DNA from: Sulfitobacter aestuariivivens
GTDB lineage: Bacteria > Pseudomonadota > Alphaproteobacteria > Rhodobacterales > Rhodobacteraceae
NCBI RefSeq assembly: GCF_014763045.1
Contig: NZ_JACTAG010000001.1
Coordinates: forward strand, 1,903,634-1,967,633
DNA: 64,000 bases
Reading direction: 5' to 3'
Shown here: positions 1-11,682 of the stretch, piece after piece
Position numbering within the stretch: position 1 is the stretch's first letter
Layout of the letters: every line of letters starts with the position of its first letter
The notes under the pieces: model-generated
Seen by the model: only the letters and a program-made list of their open reading frames with translations
Database searches by the model: none
What the model was told of the DNA's origin: nothing
Program-made: the position numbers and the translations under genes

Positions 1-185
1 GCGAGGACGTGGATACGGTGTTGGCCCCCGGGATGGTCGTGTCGATGGAGCCGATGCTTTGGGTGCCTCAGGGGACACCGGGCGCTGGCGGCTATCGGGA
101 ACACGACATCCTCGTGGTCGGCCAACAGGATGCCGAAAATATCACCGGATTTCCACTTGGTCCCGAACATAATGTAATCGACTGA
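1..185 (+). CDS. M24 family metallopeptidase (Xaa-Pro peptidase or ectoine-hydrolase type), C-terminal fragment
   Basis: The window opens inside this gene; the reading frame has codons starting at position 3 and stops with TGA at 183-185. The visible 60 residues carry two hallmarks of the pita-bread M24 fold: a glutamate in MVVSMEPM and a second in GGYREHDILVV, both expected metal ligands near the C-terminus. The ending NITGFPLGPEHNVI resembles M24 proteins of the ectoine hydrolase (DoeA) and creatinase-like groups. Which of these it is cannot be decided from the tail. It runs in the same direction as the ABC transporter that follows, after a 167-base gap. Confidence 0.72.
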   Translation, partial: EDVDTVLAPGMVVSMEPMLWVPQGTPGAGGYREHDILVVGQQDAENITGFPLGPEHNVID

Positions 186-352
186 AAACATGATCATTTT
201 CAGCAATAGCCAAAAATTTAGACGTGCCGCTCGTGCCTTTATTCTGTTGGGGTCATCGGGGCAGCAGAATGGTTGCAAAGCGACACGCGGTGTGTATTCT
301 CTGCCCACTTTACCGCCATCACGTGCGGCACTAACACCTGGGGAGGTGCGGA

Positions 353-1450
353 TTGCTCGATAATCAACCGAACGACGGCTTCGTCGTATTCGACCGTGTG
401 CAGAAAAGCTACGACGGTGAAACGCTGGTTGTGAAAGATCTGAATCTTTCCATCGGTAAGGGCGAATTTCTAACCATGCTCGGGCCGTCGGGGTCTGGCA
501 AGACGACCTGCCTGATGATGCTGGCCGGGTTTGAGACGGCGACGCACGGGGACATCCTGCTGGATGGGAACCCGATCAACAATATCAGCCCGCACAAGCG
601 CGGCATCGGCATGGTATTCCAGAATTACGCGCTGTTCCCGCATATGACGATTGCCGAAAACCTCAGCTTTCCGCTTGAAGTGCGCAACATGGGCAAGGCT
701 GAGCGTGAGGAAAAGGTCAAGCGCGCGCTTGATATGGTGCAGATGGGGGAGTTTGGCGGGCGCCGTCCTGCGCAGCTTTCCGGTGGTCAGCAGCAGCGTG
801 TCGCGCTGAGCCGCGCGTTGGTGTTTGAGCCCGACCTTGTGTTGATGGATGAACCGCTGGGCGCGCTTGACAAGCAGTTGCGCGAGCACATGCAGTTCGA
901 GATCAAGGCAATTGCCGATAATCTGGGCATCACGGTGGTCTATGTCACCCACGACCAGACCGAGGCGCTGACCATGTCGGACCGGGTTGCCGTTTTTGAA
1001 GATGGTCGCATTCAGCAACTGGCCCCGCCGGATCAGCTTTATGAAGAGCCGCAAAACTCTTTCGTTGCGCAATTCATCGGTGAAAACAACACGTTGGAAG
1101 GCACCATTCAGGAGATCAAGGATGGTATTGCGCTGGTCAAGCTGGACGATGGCAGTCTGATTGATGCCAAGCCTATCAATGTCGACAAGGCCGGAGATCG
1201 CACGCAGATCTCGATCCGGCCCGAGCGGGTCGAGATCAACCCCGACCTTGGCGCAAGTGCGCACACACTGAAAGCTGAAGTGCTGGAGTTCATTTATATG
1301 GGCGACGTGTTCCGCACGCGCCTGCGGGTCGCTGGCAATGACAACTTCATCGTCAAGACCCGAAACCGAGCGGATCAACAGCGGCTGGAACCCGGCACGC
1401 AGGTCGATATCGGATGGTTGCCACAAGATTGCCGCGCGTTGGACGCCTGA
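353..1450 (+). CDS. ABC transporter ATP-binding protein, PotA-like (spermidine/putrescine type)
   Basis: Cytoplasmic ATPase of an importer, 365 residues, the usual PotA length. It shows Walker A GPSGSGKTT (about residues 45-53), the Q-loop VFQNYALFP, the signature LSGGQQQRVALSRAL and Walker B LVLMDEPLGALD, followed by a C-terminal TOBE-like domain from about residue 240. I take the TTG at 353 as start because GGAGG lies at 342-346 with ordinary spacing and the protein then begins in front of the conserved first strand. It heads a set with a binding protein and two permeases. The family handles polyamines, opines, thiamine and other small cations, so the substrate is not fixed by the sequence. 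Confidence 0.9.
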   Translation: MLDNQPNDGFVVFDRVQKSYDGETLVVKDLNLSIGKGEFLTMLGPSGSGKTTCLMMLAGFETATHGDILLDGNPINNISPHKRGIGMVFQNYALFPHMTIAENLSFPLEVRNMGKAEREEKVKRALDMVQMGEFGGRRPAQLSGGQQQRVALSRALVFEPDLVLMDEPLGALDKQLREHMQFEIKAIADNLGITVVYVTHDQTEALTMSDRVAVFEDGRIQQLAPPDQLYEEPQNSFVAQFIGENNTLEGTIQEIKDGIALVKLDDGSLIDAKPINVDKAGDRTQISIRPERVEINPDLGASAHTLKAEVLEFIYMGDVFRTRLRVAGNDNFIVKTRNRADQQRLEPGTQVDIGWLPQDCRALDA

Positions 1451-1570
1451 CGCGCGCCTCAGATGTCGCGGAACCTGAATGCCTCTGCGATGAATACGAA
1501 GGGGGTCGGTCAAACCCGACGCCGCCCCTCTTTTTCAAGATAAGATACGGGTATTATGGGAGAAACCTGA

Positions 1571-2677
1571 ATGAAACTGACCAAAACACTCTTGGCCTCC
1601 ACGGCCCTGACTGTCGCTGGTGCATCCGCGTTTGCGGATGGCCATATGGCAAACGAAATGACCATCGTGTCATGGGGCGGCGCCTATTCCAAGTCGCAGC
1701 AGCTGGCCTATCACGACCCCTACATGGAAAAGACCGGCGTCAGCATCATCAACGATGAAAGCTCTGCCGAGGCGGTGTCCAAGCTGCGCGCGATGAACGA
1801 AGCGGGCAATGTCACATGGGATGTGGTTGACGTGGTTGCGGCAGACGCTTTGCGTCTGTGTGACGAAGGTCTGGCGATGGAAATCGACGCAGACGAAGTG
1901 CTGGCCAATGGCGATGACGGCTCCACTGCGACGGAAGACTTTGGCGAGCTGCTGGTGGGCGATTGCTTTATCCCGCAGATCGTCTATTCGACAACGTTCG
2001 GCTATCGCACCGACATGGTCGGTGACACGCCGCCCACAGATGTCTGCGCGGTCTTTGACACCGAAACCTACCCCGGCAAGCGGGCACTGGAAAAGCGGTC
2101 GATCAACAACATGGAATGGGCGCTGATCTGTGACGGCGTGGCCAAGGACGAGGTCTATGACGTGCTGGAGACCGAAGAAGGTCAGCAGCAGGCGCTCGAC
2201 AAGCTGGCGACCATCAAGGACGATGTGATCTGGTGGTCTGCCGGTGCGGACACACCGCAGTTGCTGGCCGATGGCGAGATCGTCATGGGGTCGACCTATA
2301 ACGGCCGCCTGTTCAGCGTCATCGAAGAGCAAAATCAGCCCGTCGCCATGCTGTGGGACGCGCAGATCTTTGACCTTGATGGCTGGATCATCCCCACCGG
2401 TCTGAGCCCCGAGCGTCAGGCACGCGCGCTGGACTATGTGCGCTTTGCGACAGACACGCAGCGTCTGGCGGATCAGGCCAAGTACATCTCGTACGGTCCG
2501 GCACGCAAGTCCTCTGCGCCGCTGGTCGGCCAGCACGCCGAACTGGGTATCGAGATGGCGCCACACATGCCAACAGATCCCGAGAACGCCAAGAACACGT
2601 TCCTTTATAACTACGAGTTCTGGGCCGACTATCGCGACGACATCGAAGCGAAGTTCCAGGCCTGGTTGGCACAATAA
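1571..2677 (+). CDS. Extracellular solute-binding protein, PotD-like
   Basis: Periplasmic binding protein of the neighbouring importer, 368 residues. A clear Sec signal peptide ends near ASAFADG, about residue 23. The mature part begins with [15 protein letters not shown], the typical opening of the family 1 binding proteins for polyamine-like ligands. Start ATG has GGGAG about eight bases upstream. It lies between the ATPase gene and the permease genes and is followed by a strong hairpin at 2684-2709, which would let this gene be expressed above the permeases. Ligand residues cannot be matched confidently to putrescine or spermidine binding, so substrate remains open. Confidence 0.88.
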   Translation: MKLTKTLLASTALTVAGASAFADGHMANEMTIVSWGGAYSKSQQLAYHDPYMEKTGVSIINDESSAEAVSKLRAMNEAGNVTWDVVDVVAADALRLCDEGLAMEIDADEVLANGDDGSTATEDFGELLVGDCFIPQIVYSTTFGYRTDMVGDTPPTDVCAVFDTETYPGKRALEKRSINNMEWALICDGVAKDEVYDVLETEEGQQQALDKLATIKDDVIWWSAGADTPQLLADGEIVMGSTYNGRLFSVIEEQNQPVAMLWDAQIFDLDGWIIPTGLSPERQARALDYVRFATDTQRLADQAKYISYGPARKSSAPLVGQHAELGIEMAPHMPTDPENAKNTFLYNYEFWADYRDDIEAKFQAWLAQ

Positions 2678-2683
2678 GGATGC

Positions 2684-2709
2684 AAGGTGCGCCCCAAGCG
2701 GCGCACCTT
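2684..2709 (+). terminator. Intra-operon hairpin after the binding-protein gene
   Basis: AAGGTGCGCC (2684-2693) and GGCGCACCTT (2700-2709) form a perfect 10-base-pair stem with a six-base loop, followed by only a short T run. It sits seven bases after the binding-protein stop codon and 56 bases before the DUF1330 gene. Such hairpins after binding-protein genes usually stabilise the upstream mRNA or cause partial termination; the weak T tract favours attenuation over full stop. Confidence 0.75.
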
Positions 2710-2765
2710 TGCGAAAAGGACAAGGGTGGGCAGCATTGCCCACCCTACATATCAAGGAGACCGCT

Positions 2766-3056
2766 ATGCCCAAAGGCTACCTGATCGCATTCGGCACCGT
2801 GTCGGACCCCGAGGCCTACAAGGGCTACGCGTCAAAGAATGATGACATCTTTGGACGCCATGGCGGCAAGTTTCTGGTCCGTGGCGGCCAGAACAGGCGC
2901 CCCGAAGGCGCCAGCCACAACCGGCAGGTCGTGGTCGAATTCCCCAGTTTTGAGGCCGCACAGGCGGCCTATGATGATCCTGAATATCAGGAAAACCTGA
3001 AGATCAGGCTTGCCGCGTCGACCTCTGATCTGGCCATTGTCGAGGGTGTTGAATGA
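2766..3056 (+). CDS. DUF1330 family protein
   Basis: A 96-residue protein with the dimeric alpha+beta barrel layout of DUF1330: [18 protein letters not shown] at the start, [12 protein letters not shown] in the middle and [20 protein letters not shown] toward the end. AAGGAG stands before the ATG at 2766, and the stop overlaps the next gene's start (ATGA), so it is translated with the permeases. The family has no settled reaction; placement inside a transporter operon suggests it acts on the imported compound or a product of it. The start is well supported because the protein begins exactly at the conserved first strand. Confidence 0.85.
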   Translation: MPKGYLIAFGTVSDPEAYKGYASKNDDIFGRHGGKFLVRGGQNRRPEGASHNRQVVVEFPSFEAAQAAYDDPEYQENLKIRLAASTSDLAIVEGVE

Positions 3057-4906
3057 CAGACCGCAGCGCAGCCGAAACAACCGGCCCCGATCAGTTCATC
3101 GGGGCGACCCCCGACAACGCCCTGCGCAACGCTGAGCGTGCCGATGCGGGCCCTGTATTGGCCGCTGATGGCACCCCGCTGAAAAAGTCGCTTAACCGGG
3201 CGCTGCGGCTGAGCAAGCTGCGCGCCCTGATGCTGATTGCCCCGCTCCTGATCTTTGTGGTGGTCACCTTCATTGCGCCCATTGCGGACATGCTGTTCCG
3301 GTCGGTCGAGAACAACATCGTCGCGGACACCCTGCCCCGGACCATCGCCGCCCTTGACGACTGGGACGAGACCACGGGCAACCCGCCCGATAACGCGACA
3401 TTTGAGGCGCTTTACAAGGACATGTACCGCGCGGTGGAGGCCAAGGCCCACACACGTCTGGGCAGTCGTCTGAACTATGAATTGACCGGAATGTCGTCCC
3501 TGTTCCGCAAGTCTGGCCGCAAGGTCGAGGACATGGGAGAGGTCTTTCAGGATCAGTTCGAGGATCTTGACGGTTTCTGGAAGGACGGCGAAAACTGGAA
3601 CGCCTTGATGGGCACGGACAGCTGGCTTGCCGCCATGGAAGGTTGGGACACCAGCGACAAGAAGGGGCAGCCGCCCTTTGAGATGCGCGACGGCCTTGCA
3701 GCAATGCTGCCGCAGACCGCCACGGCATTTCAGGACTATGCGCAGTTTATCCAGCGGGTCGATGAAAAGAACCTCGCCCGGCAAGACCCTTGGGCGCTGG
3801 TGTACTCCGCGCTGTATAACGATCTGACATCCGGCGCTGATGTGTCGGGCTACACCGGCCCGGCCGTCGCAGAGTTGCAAGCAGCCGCCGCGGCGGTCGA
3901 CGGCTTTGAAACGGTTGATTACCGCGCGGCCTTTGTAGATATCGACGAGGACTGGGCCGATCCCGAGGTGTGGAAGACCGTGCGGCTTTACGGGCCTAAC
4001 CTGACCAACGGGTATTTCCTGAACGCGGTCGACATGCAGAAGACCCCTCAGGGTGTCGAAATGCGCCCCGAAAACCAGCAGATCTACATCACATTGTTCT
4101 GGCGCACGCTGGTCATGTCCCTGGCCATCACCGGCATGTGCATTTTGTTGGGATATCCGGTGGCCTGGTTGCTGGCGAACCTGCCTGCCCGGTCCGCCAA
4201 CCTGTTGATGATCCTGGTGCTCTTGCCGTTCTGGACGTCGCTGCTGGTGCGGACCTCGGCGTGGAAGGTGATGCTGCAGCAACAAGGCGTCGTGAATGAC
4301 ACCTTGGTCTGGTACCATTCGACGGCGGTCGGCAAGATCCTTGATCCGGTCGTTACACTGTTGATGAACGTCGTCATCGGCGCGCTGAACGCAGTGGTCT
4401 GGATCTGGAACCTGCTGAGCGGCATCTGGGGTGCCGTGGACGTGGAACTATTCACCTATGCCGCACTTGGTTTTGAGCGGCTGGCGCTGATCAACAACGT
4501 CACCGGCACGATTATCGCGATGACGCACATCCTGCTGCCGTTCATGATCCTGCCGCTTTATTCCGTCATGGCAACGATCCCGCCTGTGTATCTGCGGGCG
4601 GCAAAATCCATGGGGGCGACAAACTGGACCGCCTTCTGGCGGGTCTATTTTCCGCAGTCGGTGCCGGGCATCGGGGCGGGGTCGATCCTCGTCTTTATTC
4701 TGGCTATCGGCTACTACATCACGCCTGAAATTGTGGGCGGCACCAAGGGTGTATTTATCTCGAACCGGATTGCCTATCACATTTCCAGCTCTCTGAACTG
4801 GGGATTGGCGGCGGCCCTAGGATCGATCCTGCTGGCGGCGGTGCTGCTTCTGTACTGGGCCTATGACCGGATCGTGGGCATCGACAACGTGAAACTGGGG
4901 GGCTGA
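3053..4906 (+). CDS. ABC transporter permease, PotB-like, with a large extra domain
   Basis: Inner-membrane permease of the importer, 617 residues, about twice the usual PotB length. A first membrane segment lies at about residues 58-80. A soluble stretch of about 260 residues follows, before the normal permease core starts near residue 345. The core carries the EAA-type loop, here around [22 protein letters not shown], the site for the ATPase. The extra stretch is rich in D, E, W and aromatic residues and should face the periplasm if the first segment inserts as in PotB. It overlaps the DUF1330 gene by four bases and is followed four bases later by the second permease gene. Confidence 0.87.
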   Translation: MTDRSAAETTGPDQFIGATPDNALRNAERADAGPVLAADGTPLKKSLNRALRLSKLRALMLIAPLLIFVVVTFIAPIADMLFRSVENNIVADTLPRTIAALDDWDETTGNPPDNATFEALYKDMYRAVEAKAHTRLGSRLNYELTGMSSLFRKSGRKVEDMGEVFQDQFEDLDGFWKDGENWNALMGTDSWLAAMEGWDTSDKKGQPPFEMRDGLAAMLPQTATAFQDYAQFIQRVDEKNLARQDPWALVYSALYNDLTSGADVSGYTGPAVAELQAAAAAVDGFETVDYRAAFVDIDEDWADPEVWKTVRLYGPNLTNGYFLNAVDMQKTPQGVEMRPENQQIYITLFWRTLVMSLAITGMCILLGYPVAWLLANLPARSANLLMILVLLPFWTSLLVRTSAWKVMLQQQGVVNDTLVWYHSTAVGKILDPVVTLLMNVVIGALNAVVWIWNLLSGIWGAVDVELFTYAALGFERLALINNVTGTIIAMTHILLPFMILPLYSVMATIPPVYLRAAKSMGATNWTAFWRVYFPQSVPGIGAGSILVFILAIGYYITPEIVGGTKGVFISNRIAYHISSSLNWGLAAALGSILLAAVLLLYWAYDRIVGIDNVKLGG

Positions 4907-4910
4907 GGAT

Positions 4911-5927
4911 ATGGCAAAACGTTCCACTATCTCAAAAAGCGCGCCCTGGATTGGCGCCGCCGTGCTTGCGGTTCTCGGCCTTGTGACAGCCGGGCCCGCC
5001 TATGCGATCCTTGGGGCCCTTTCGGGCTTTGTGATTGGCTGGCTGGTGTTCTGGATCGCGGAGCGGCGCTACCGCGATGCGGTGCCATCCTACTACACGG
5101 CTGGTCAGACGCTGTGGCATTATGCGTTTCGGGTGATTTGTGGCGGGATATTCGTCTTTCTGATCACCCCCATTCTTGTGGTGATGCCGCTGAGTTTTAA
5201 CGCCGAAGATTTCTTTACCTTCACGCCCGAGATGCTGGCCTTTGATCCCGAAGGGTATTCGCTAAAACACTACCGCGATTTCTTCAGTAATTCAGACTGG
5301 CAGAACGCGGTGCGCAATTCGATCCAGATTGCGCCGATGGCGACGCTGCTGTCTGTCAGCTTTGGCACGCTGGCGGCCATCGGTCTGAGCCAGCCGCACG
5401 TGCCCTTCCGGCGTGCGATCATGGCGATCCTGATCTCGCCGATGATCGTGCCGCTGATCATTTCGGCGGCGGGCATGTATTTCTTTTACAGCCGGATCGG
5501 GCTTCAGGGCACCTATCTGGGTGTGGTGTTGGCGCATGCGGCCCTTGGCATTCCCTTTGTGATCATCACTGTCACGGCAACGCTTGTCGGATTTGACAAT
5601 TCGCTAACCCGTGCGGCGGCCAACATGGGGGCCTCACCGGTGCGCACGTTTTTCAAGGTGCAGATGCCGCTGATCCTGCCGGGGGTGATTTCGGGGGGGC
5701 TTTTTGCGTTCATCACCTCGTTTGACGAAGTGGTTGTGGTGCTTTTTGTCGGCTCTGCCGGTCAGAAGACCCTGCCCTGGCAAATGTTCACCGGCCTGCG
5801 CGAGCAGATCAGCCCGACAATTCTTGCCGTTGCGACGCTGCTGGTCGTGATTTCGGTTCTGTTGCTGATGACGCTGGAATTGTTGCGGCGCCGGTCTGAG
5901 CGTCTGAGGGGCATGTCGCCAGGATGA
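4911..5927 (+). CDS. ABC transporter permease, PotC-like
   Basis: Second membrane permease of the same importer, 338 residues. It begins with two closely spaced hydrophobic segments (about residues 13-47), which is slightly more than PotC normally has, and then shows the standard binding-protein-dependent permease core. The EAA loop reads LTRAAANMGASPVRTFFKVQMPLILPG. A short GAGG precedes the ATG, and only four bases separate it from the upstream permease gene. Together with the ATPase and binding protein it makes a complete type I importer. Confidence 0.88.
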   Translation: MAKRSTISKSAPWIGAAVLAVLGLVTAGPAYAILGALSGFVIGWLVFWIAERRYRDAVPSYYTAGQTLWHYAFRVICGGIFVFLITPILVVMPLSFNAEDFFTFTPEMLAFDPEGYSLKHYRDFFSNSDWQNAVRNSIQIAPMATLLSVSFGTLAAIGLSQPHVPFRRAIMAILISPMIVPLIISAAGMYFFYSRIGLQGTYLGVVLAHAALGIPFVIITVTATLVGFDNSLTRAAANMGASPVRTFFKVQMPLILPGVISGGLFAFITSFDEVVVVLFVGSAGQKTLPWQMFTGLREQISPTILAVATLLVVISVLLLMTLELLRRRSERLRGMSPG

Positions 5928-6090
5928 ACCAACCAGTCGTCGACCGGGCGCTGCCTGTCTGGCGACGCGTGCTTGGCCGCAGTTGCCCGGACGAGACACC
6001 TCTTTGTACCACAACGCGTGACGACCAGCCCGGATACGCAACCTCGGCGGACGGGAAGGACCCGTGGCCGCGCCTTTGAAAGGATCCCGC

Positions 6091-6480
6091 ATGACAAGCA
6101 CATTTGACGAAGATCTGTTCCTCAAGGGGTTGGAGCAGCGCAAGGCAACACTTGGCGCTGACTATGTGCAGAAATCGCTGGATACGGCAGATGACTTTAC
6201 CCGGCCGTTTCAGGAGGCGATGACGGCGTGGTGCTGGGGATTTGGCTGGGGTGACGATGTGATCGACGCCAAGACGCGGTCGATGATGAACCTTGCGATG
6301 ATCGGGGCCCTTGGCAAGATGACCGAATGGGAACTGCACTGTCGCGGGGCGATCAACAACGGGGTCAGCCCCGAGGAAATCCGCGCGATCATTCATGTGA
6401 TTGCGATCTATTGTGGCGTGCCGCAGGGACTGGAATGTTTTCGCGCCGCGCGCAAGGTGATCGAAAGCGATCCCGGCTGA
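6091..6480 (+). CDS. Carboxymuconolactone decarboxylase family protein
   Basis: A 129-residue helical protein of the CMD/AhpD-like family. The conserved block TRSMMNLAMIGALGKMTEWELHCRGAINNGVSPEEIRAIIHVIAIYCGVPQGLECF matches the family core when read in pieces: the LHCRGA helix turn and the IYCGVP helix. It lacks the CxxC pair of AhpD peroxidase partners, so a decarboxylase-like or unknown role fits better. I chose ATG 6091, with AAGGA about eight bases upstream, over an upstream GTG because the family begins here. It follows the importer in the same direction after 163 bases that show no gene. Confidence 0.83.
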   Translation: MTSTFDEDLFLKGLEQRKATLGADYVQKSLDTADDFTRPFQEAMTAWCWGFGWGDDVIDAKTRSMMNLAMIGALGKMTEWELHCRGAINNGVSPEEIRAIIHVIAIYCGVPQGLECFRAARKVIESDPG

Positions 6481-6651
6481 GGCCACAGCGCACTGCAGGC
6501 GCGGTCTGGGTTGTCTGCGCCTGCCCGCCTGCACTGACCTAACGGGGATCACCCTACAGCGCTGTCATCGGCAAGGCTTGAAGCCCGCCGTGACAGCCTA
6601 TACCAGATGCCTCAAACCCGCCCTGCAATCTCGATCATGAAAGGCATATCC

Positions 6652-8871
<2,220 letters not shown>

Positions 8872-8890
8872 ATCAGCCAGACATCCACTG

Positions 8891-8926
8891 AAGGGGCGGC
8901 AGCCGGCATTCCGGTTGCCGCCCTTT
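8891..8926 (+). terminator. Terminator of icd
   Basis: AAGGGGCGGCAGCCGG (8891-8906) pairs with CCGGTTGCCGCCCTTT (8911-8926) across a four-base loop, with two non-Watson-Crick positions. The stem is GC-rich and followed by TGTGTCTT. It starts 19 bases after the icd stop codon and would end the icd transcript. Confidence 0.8.
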
Positions 8927-8950
8927 GTGTCTTCAAATGGACTTAGCTGA

Positions 8951-9433
8951 CCTGTCGTCCCGCGCTCCAGACGCCGGCGACCAGTGGTACATCCCGGTGC
9001 AGCCGGACCCGCAGCAGATCGCCGCGCGGCCACGACCAGCGAGGCACAGGCGCTTGCGACCCCAACGCGGTCCACAATTTGCGCCTGTCGTGGGGTATCC
9101 TTGTCTGACGGCGTGCCCATCGCCTGTTTTGAAAGCCTGTTTCCACTGGATCGCCTGCCCGGCATCGATGATGCGCTGACCAGGACAAACAGCGTCACGC
9201 AGGCGTTGTTGCAGGCCGGAGTGGCCGATTACACCCGCGCATCGACCCGGCTGACCGCGATATTGGCAGATGCAACGCTGGCCCTGCAACTGCAAGTGAA
9301 CGAGGGCGACCCGCTGTTGCGGTCGACGGGGATCAATGTGAATGGGGATAGTGTTCCGGTTGAATACGGGCGGACGTGGTTTGCAGGGGACAGGGTGACG
9401 CTGACACTGCAGGACACGGATCTGGATGGCTGA
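8951..9433 (+). pseudogene. GntR-family regulator remnant, UTRA ligand-binding part only (PhnF-like)
   Basis: The readable part RGVSLSDGVPIACFESLFPLDRLPG and the ending EYGRTWFAGDRVTLTL resemble the UTRA ligand domain of PhnF/HutC-type GntR regulators. The N-terminal winged helix that binds DNA is missing: the frame is open only from 8951, just after the icd terminator. A second frame reads NAVHNLRLSWG close to position 9065, which suggests a frameshift in the linker. No good start codon or ribosome site is present. I read it as a decayed regulator; an intact small protein starting at GTG 8984 is the alternative. Confidence 0.55.
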
Positions 9434-9454
9434 GAATGCGTGCCGCCCCGCGCG

Positions 9455-10801
9455 TCAGATCGCGGCGGAATGCGCGTCGCTGTCGGCCACGTAGGTATCG
9501 AGGTGATGCGCAAGGATGCGGACAAGGGGTTGAAACCCGTCATTGATCGCAATCCGGTCTGCGCTGACCGACAGCGCGTCCGGGAAGGCATCTGACAGGG
9601 GGGCAAATCTGGCCCAGACCTCTGCAACACGGTCTGCCGGTAACGCGGATAGCGCGGCGCGGTCGATGGCAAAATAACACATCAGCTGTTCTATGCAGCG
9701 TGCGATCACCTGATCGTCGATGTCCATCACGAACCCACGCATACCTGCCAGCCCGTCGTTTGCAACGCGTGCCTGATAGGCTGAAGTGGCCGCAGCATTT
9801 TGTGAGAACCCGCCCGGAAAGGTGGAGATCGCGGAGGCGCCGAAGCCGATCAGCGTTTCGGCGGGATCATCACTATAGCCCTGGAAATTGCGTTTGAGCT
9901 GTTGGTTGGCCTGCGCCTGGGAGAGGCTGTCTTCGGGGCGGGCAAAGTGGTCGATGCCGATGGGCACGTAGCCCTCAGCGCTGAAGGTGTCGCGGGCGCA
10001 ATTGGCAAGTTCAAAGCGCGCCTTGGGGCCCGGCAGCGCCGCCGTAGGGATCATCGTCTGGCGTTTGGACATCCACGGCACATGGGCATAGCCGTATATC
10101 GCAAGCCGTGTCGGGGCCAGGGTCATCACCTGCGCGAGCGTGGCGCGGAACCGCGTGCCGGACTGCCACGGCAGGCCATAGAGCAAATCAAGGTTGATGT
10201 TGTGAACACCCTGACCTCTAAGCCAATCGATCACGGTTTTGGTCTGCTCGAAGGTTTGCGTACGCCCGATGGCCTCTTGCACCTTTGGATCAAAATCCTG
10301 GACGCCGATGCTGACGCGGGACAGCTGGTTGGCAACCAGTGCCTCCAGCACCTCGGGGGCGGCCTCGGTCGGGTCGATCTCGACCGAAAATTCAAAGTCG
10401 TCGCTGCGATCAAAGACCGCGTCGATGGCATCGATGAGCCGCTGCAGCAGCTCTGGCGACAGCAAGGTTGGCGTACCGCCCCCCAGATGCAGCCGTGCCA
10501 TCTTGATCCCATTGGGCAGGCGTTGTCCGACTGCGGCGATCTCGGTCAGGACGGTCTCGAGGTAGCGAGCGACGGGGCGCAGCGTTTTCGTGCCCTGCGT
10601 GCGACAGGCGCAAAACCAGCAGATGCGTTTGCAGAAAGGAATATGAACATAAACCGAGACCGGTTTGTCAGCGGGAACCGCGTCAAGCCACTGCGCCTGA
10701 TGCCGCAGCCCCGTTTGCACGCCGAACTGATTGGCGGGCGGATAACTGGTGTAACGCGGCGCATTTACGTCAAACAGACCAAATCGTCGCAGGTCATTCA
10801 T
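9455..10801 (-). CDS. hemN: Oxygen-independent coproporphyrinogen III oxidase
   Basis: Radical-SAM enzyme of heme synthesis that decarboxylates coproporphyrinogen III without oxygen. The cluster-binding motif reads CKRICWFC (CxxxCxxC) inside YVHIPFCKRICWFCACRT, and the GGGTPTLL motif for SAM follows; the length of 448 residues is normal. I prefer ATG 10801 because the protein then begins MNDLRRFGLFDVNAPRYTSYP, the family start. ATG 10810 is also possible. The frame is open to 10852, but that would run through the FNR box at 10846-10859. It is divergent from fnrL, matching the order in related bacteria and control by low oxygen. Confidence 0.95.
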   Translation of the reverse strand: MNDLRRFGLFDVNAPRYTSYPPANQFGVQTGLRHQAQWLDAVPADKPVSVYVHIPFCKRICWFCACRTQGTKTLRPVARYLETVLTEIAAVGQRLPNGIKMARLHLGGGTPTLLSPELLQRLIDAIDAVFDRSDDFEFSVEIDPTEAAPEVLEALVANQLSRVSIGVQDFDPKVQEAIGRTQTFEQTKTVIDWLRGQGVHNINLDLLYGLPWQSGTRFRATLAQVMTLAPTRLAIYGYAHVPWMSKRQTMIPTAALPGPKARFELANCARDTFSAEGYVPIGIDHFARPEDSLSQAQANQQLKRNFQGYSDDPAETLIGFGASAISTFPGGFSQNAAATSAYQARVANDGLAGMRGFVMDIDDQVIARCIEQLMCYFAIDRAALSALPADRVAEVWARFAPLSDAFPDALSVSADRIAINDGFQPLVRILAHHLDTYVADSDAHSAAI

Positions 10802-10845
10802 CTTTTCCATGCGGTTCTGTATAACGGGGGTGCGAACAGGGAATT

Positions 10846-10859
10846 TTGACACAGATCAA
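10846..10859. promoter_or_regulatory. FNR box between hemN and fnrL
   Basis: TTGACacagATCAA matches the FNR consensus TTGAT-N4-ATCAA at nine of ten positions. Its centre is 42.5 bases upstream of hemN ATG 10810 and 51.5 upstream of ATG 10801. It is only 10.5 bases upstream of the fnrL start. It could activate hemN and repress fnrL. Confidence 0.9.
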
Positions 10860-10862
10860 GCT

Positions 10863-11597
10863 ATGGCAATTTTATTGGACAGCCACCTGCAGTGCAGCGA
10901 GTGCCCTATTCGGCATCGTGCTGTCTGTGCAAAATGCAGCACTGATGAGCTGGGTGAACTGACCGAAATCAAGACCTACCGGTCCTTCCGCGCAGGTGAG
11001 CCGATCATGTGGCGCGGAGATCCGTTGGAGTATGTGGCGTCCGTCGTCGGGGGTGTTGCGTCGCTTTCCAAGACGATGGAGGACGGCAGGACCCAGATGG
11101 TGGGGTTGCTGTTGCCGTCGGATTTCATTGGGCGTCCGGGGCGCTCTGAAATCGAGTTTGACGTGACGGCCGCCACGGACGTGACCCTTTGCTGTTTTCG
11201 ACATCGCCCGTTTGAGAAAATGGTCGGAACAACGCCGCATCTGTCGCAGCGGCTGATGGAACTTGCGCTGGACGAGCTGGATGCGGCGCGAGAGTGGATG
11301 TTGTTGCTGGGGCGCAAGACAGCGCGCGAAAAGATCGCGTCTTTCATCGAAATGCTAGTGATCCGTTCGAATGTAGATGGAGATGCAGCCAGATCGCAGA
11401 TGCTGGAGCTGCCCCTGACCCGCGAACAGATTGCCAATTTTCTTGGCCTGACCCTTGAGACAGTCAGCCGCCAGCTCAACGCCATGAAGAAAGAGCAGAT
11501 ACTGGAGTTCAAGGACCGGCGTCGTTTCAAGGTGCTGGATTTTGGGCGTCTGCATGACGAGACGGGCGACGATTCCGATGGTGGTGTCATTTACTGA
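10863..11597 (+). CDS. fnrL: FNR-type oxygen-sensing transcription regulator
   Basis: Crp/Fnr-family regulator of 244 residues that senses oxygen with a [4Fe-4S] cluster and binds TTGAT-N4-ATCAA sites. The N-terminus has the cysteine pattern CX2CX7CX2C at residues 11-25, as in FnrL proteins, plus Cys110-Cys111 inside the effector domain. A cyclic-nucleotide-like barrel is followed by a C-terminal helix-turn-helix with recognition helix LETVSRQLNAM. ATG 10863 is the only start that places the cysteines normally. No ribosome site precedes it, and the FNR box ends three bases before it, so the mRNA may be leaderless. Its targets in this window are probably hemN, uspA, ccoN and ccoG. Confidence 0.94.
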   Translation: MAILLDSHLQCSECPIRHRAVCAKCSTDELGELTEIKTYRSFRAGEPIMWRGDPLEYVASVVGGVASLSKTMEDGRTQMVGLLLPSDFIGRPGRSEIEFDVTAATDVTLCCFRHRPFEKMVGTTPHLSQRLMELALDELDAAREWMLLLGRKTAREKIASFIEMLVIRSNVDGDAARSQMLELPLTREQIANFLGLTLETVSRQLNAMKKEQILEFKDRRRFKVLDFGRLHDETGDDSDGGVIY

Positions 11598-11611
11598 CGC
11601 GTGAAAATGTC

Positions 11612-11625
11612 TTGATCTGCATCAA
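11612..11625. promoter_or_regulatory. FNR box upstream of the universal stress protein gene
   Basis: TTGATctgcATCAA is a perfect FNR consensus. Its centre is 64.5 bases upstream of the start at 11683. A class II position (-41.5) would put transcription start near 11660 and leave a leader of about 23 bases, enough for the AGGAG site before the ATG. Confidence 0.93.
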
Positions 11626-11682
11626 GGCACCCATCCGACAAGCCTGACATTTGTGTCCTATCACCAACGATAGGAGACGCAG

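Noticed and set aside
1670..2773. A minus-strand frame of 367 codons opposite the binding-protein gene
   Set aside because: It is a shadow of the plus-strand gene, with no ribosome site or motif.
2987..4318. A minus-strand open frame of 443 codons opposite the PotB-like permease
   Set aside because: It has no membrane segments or motifs, and the plus-strand gene is certain in its permease core.
10802..10852. Extension of hemN to a start at 10852
   Set aside because: The extra residues are not conserved and the frame would cross the FNR box; ATG 10801 or 10810 fits the family.
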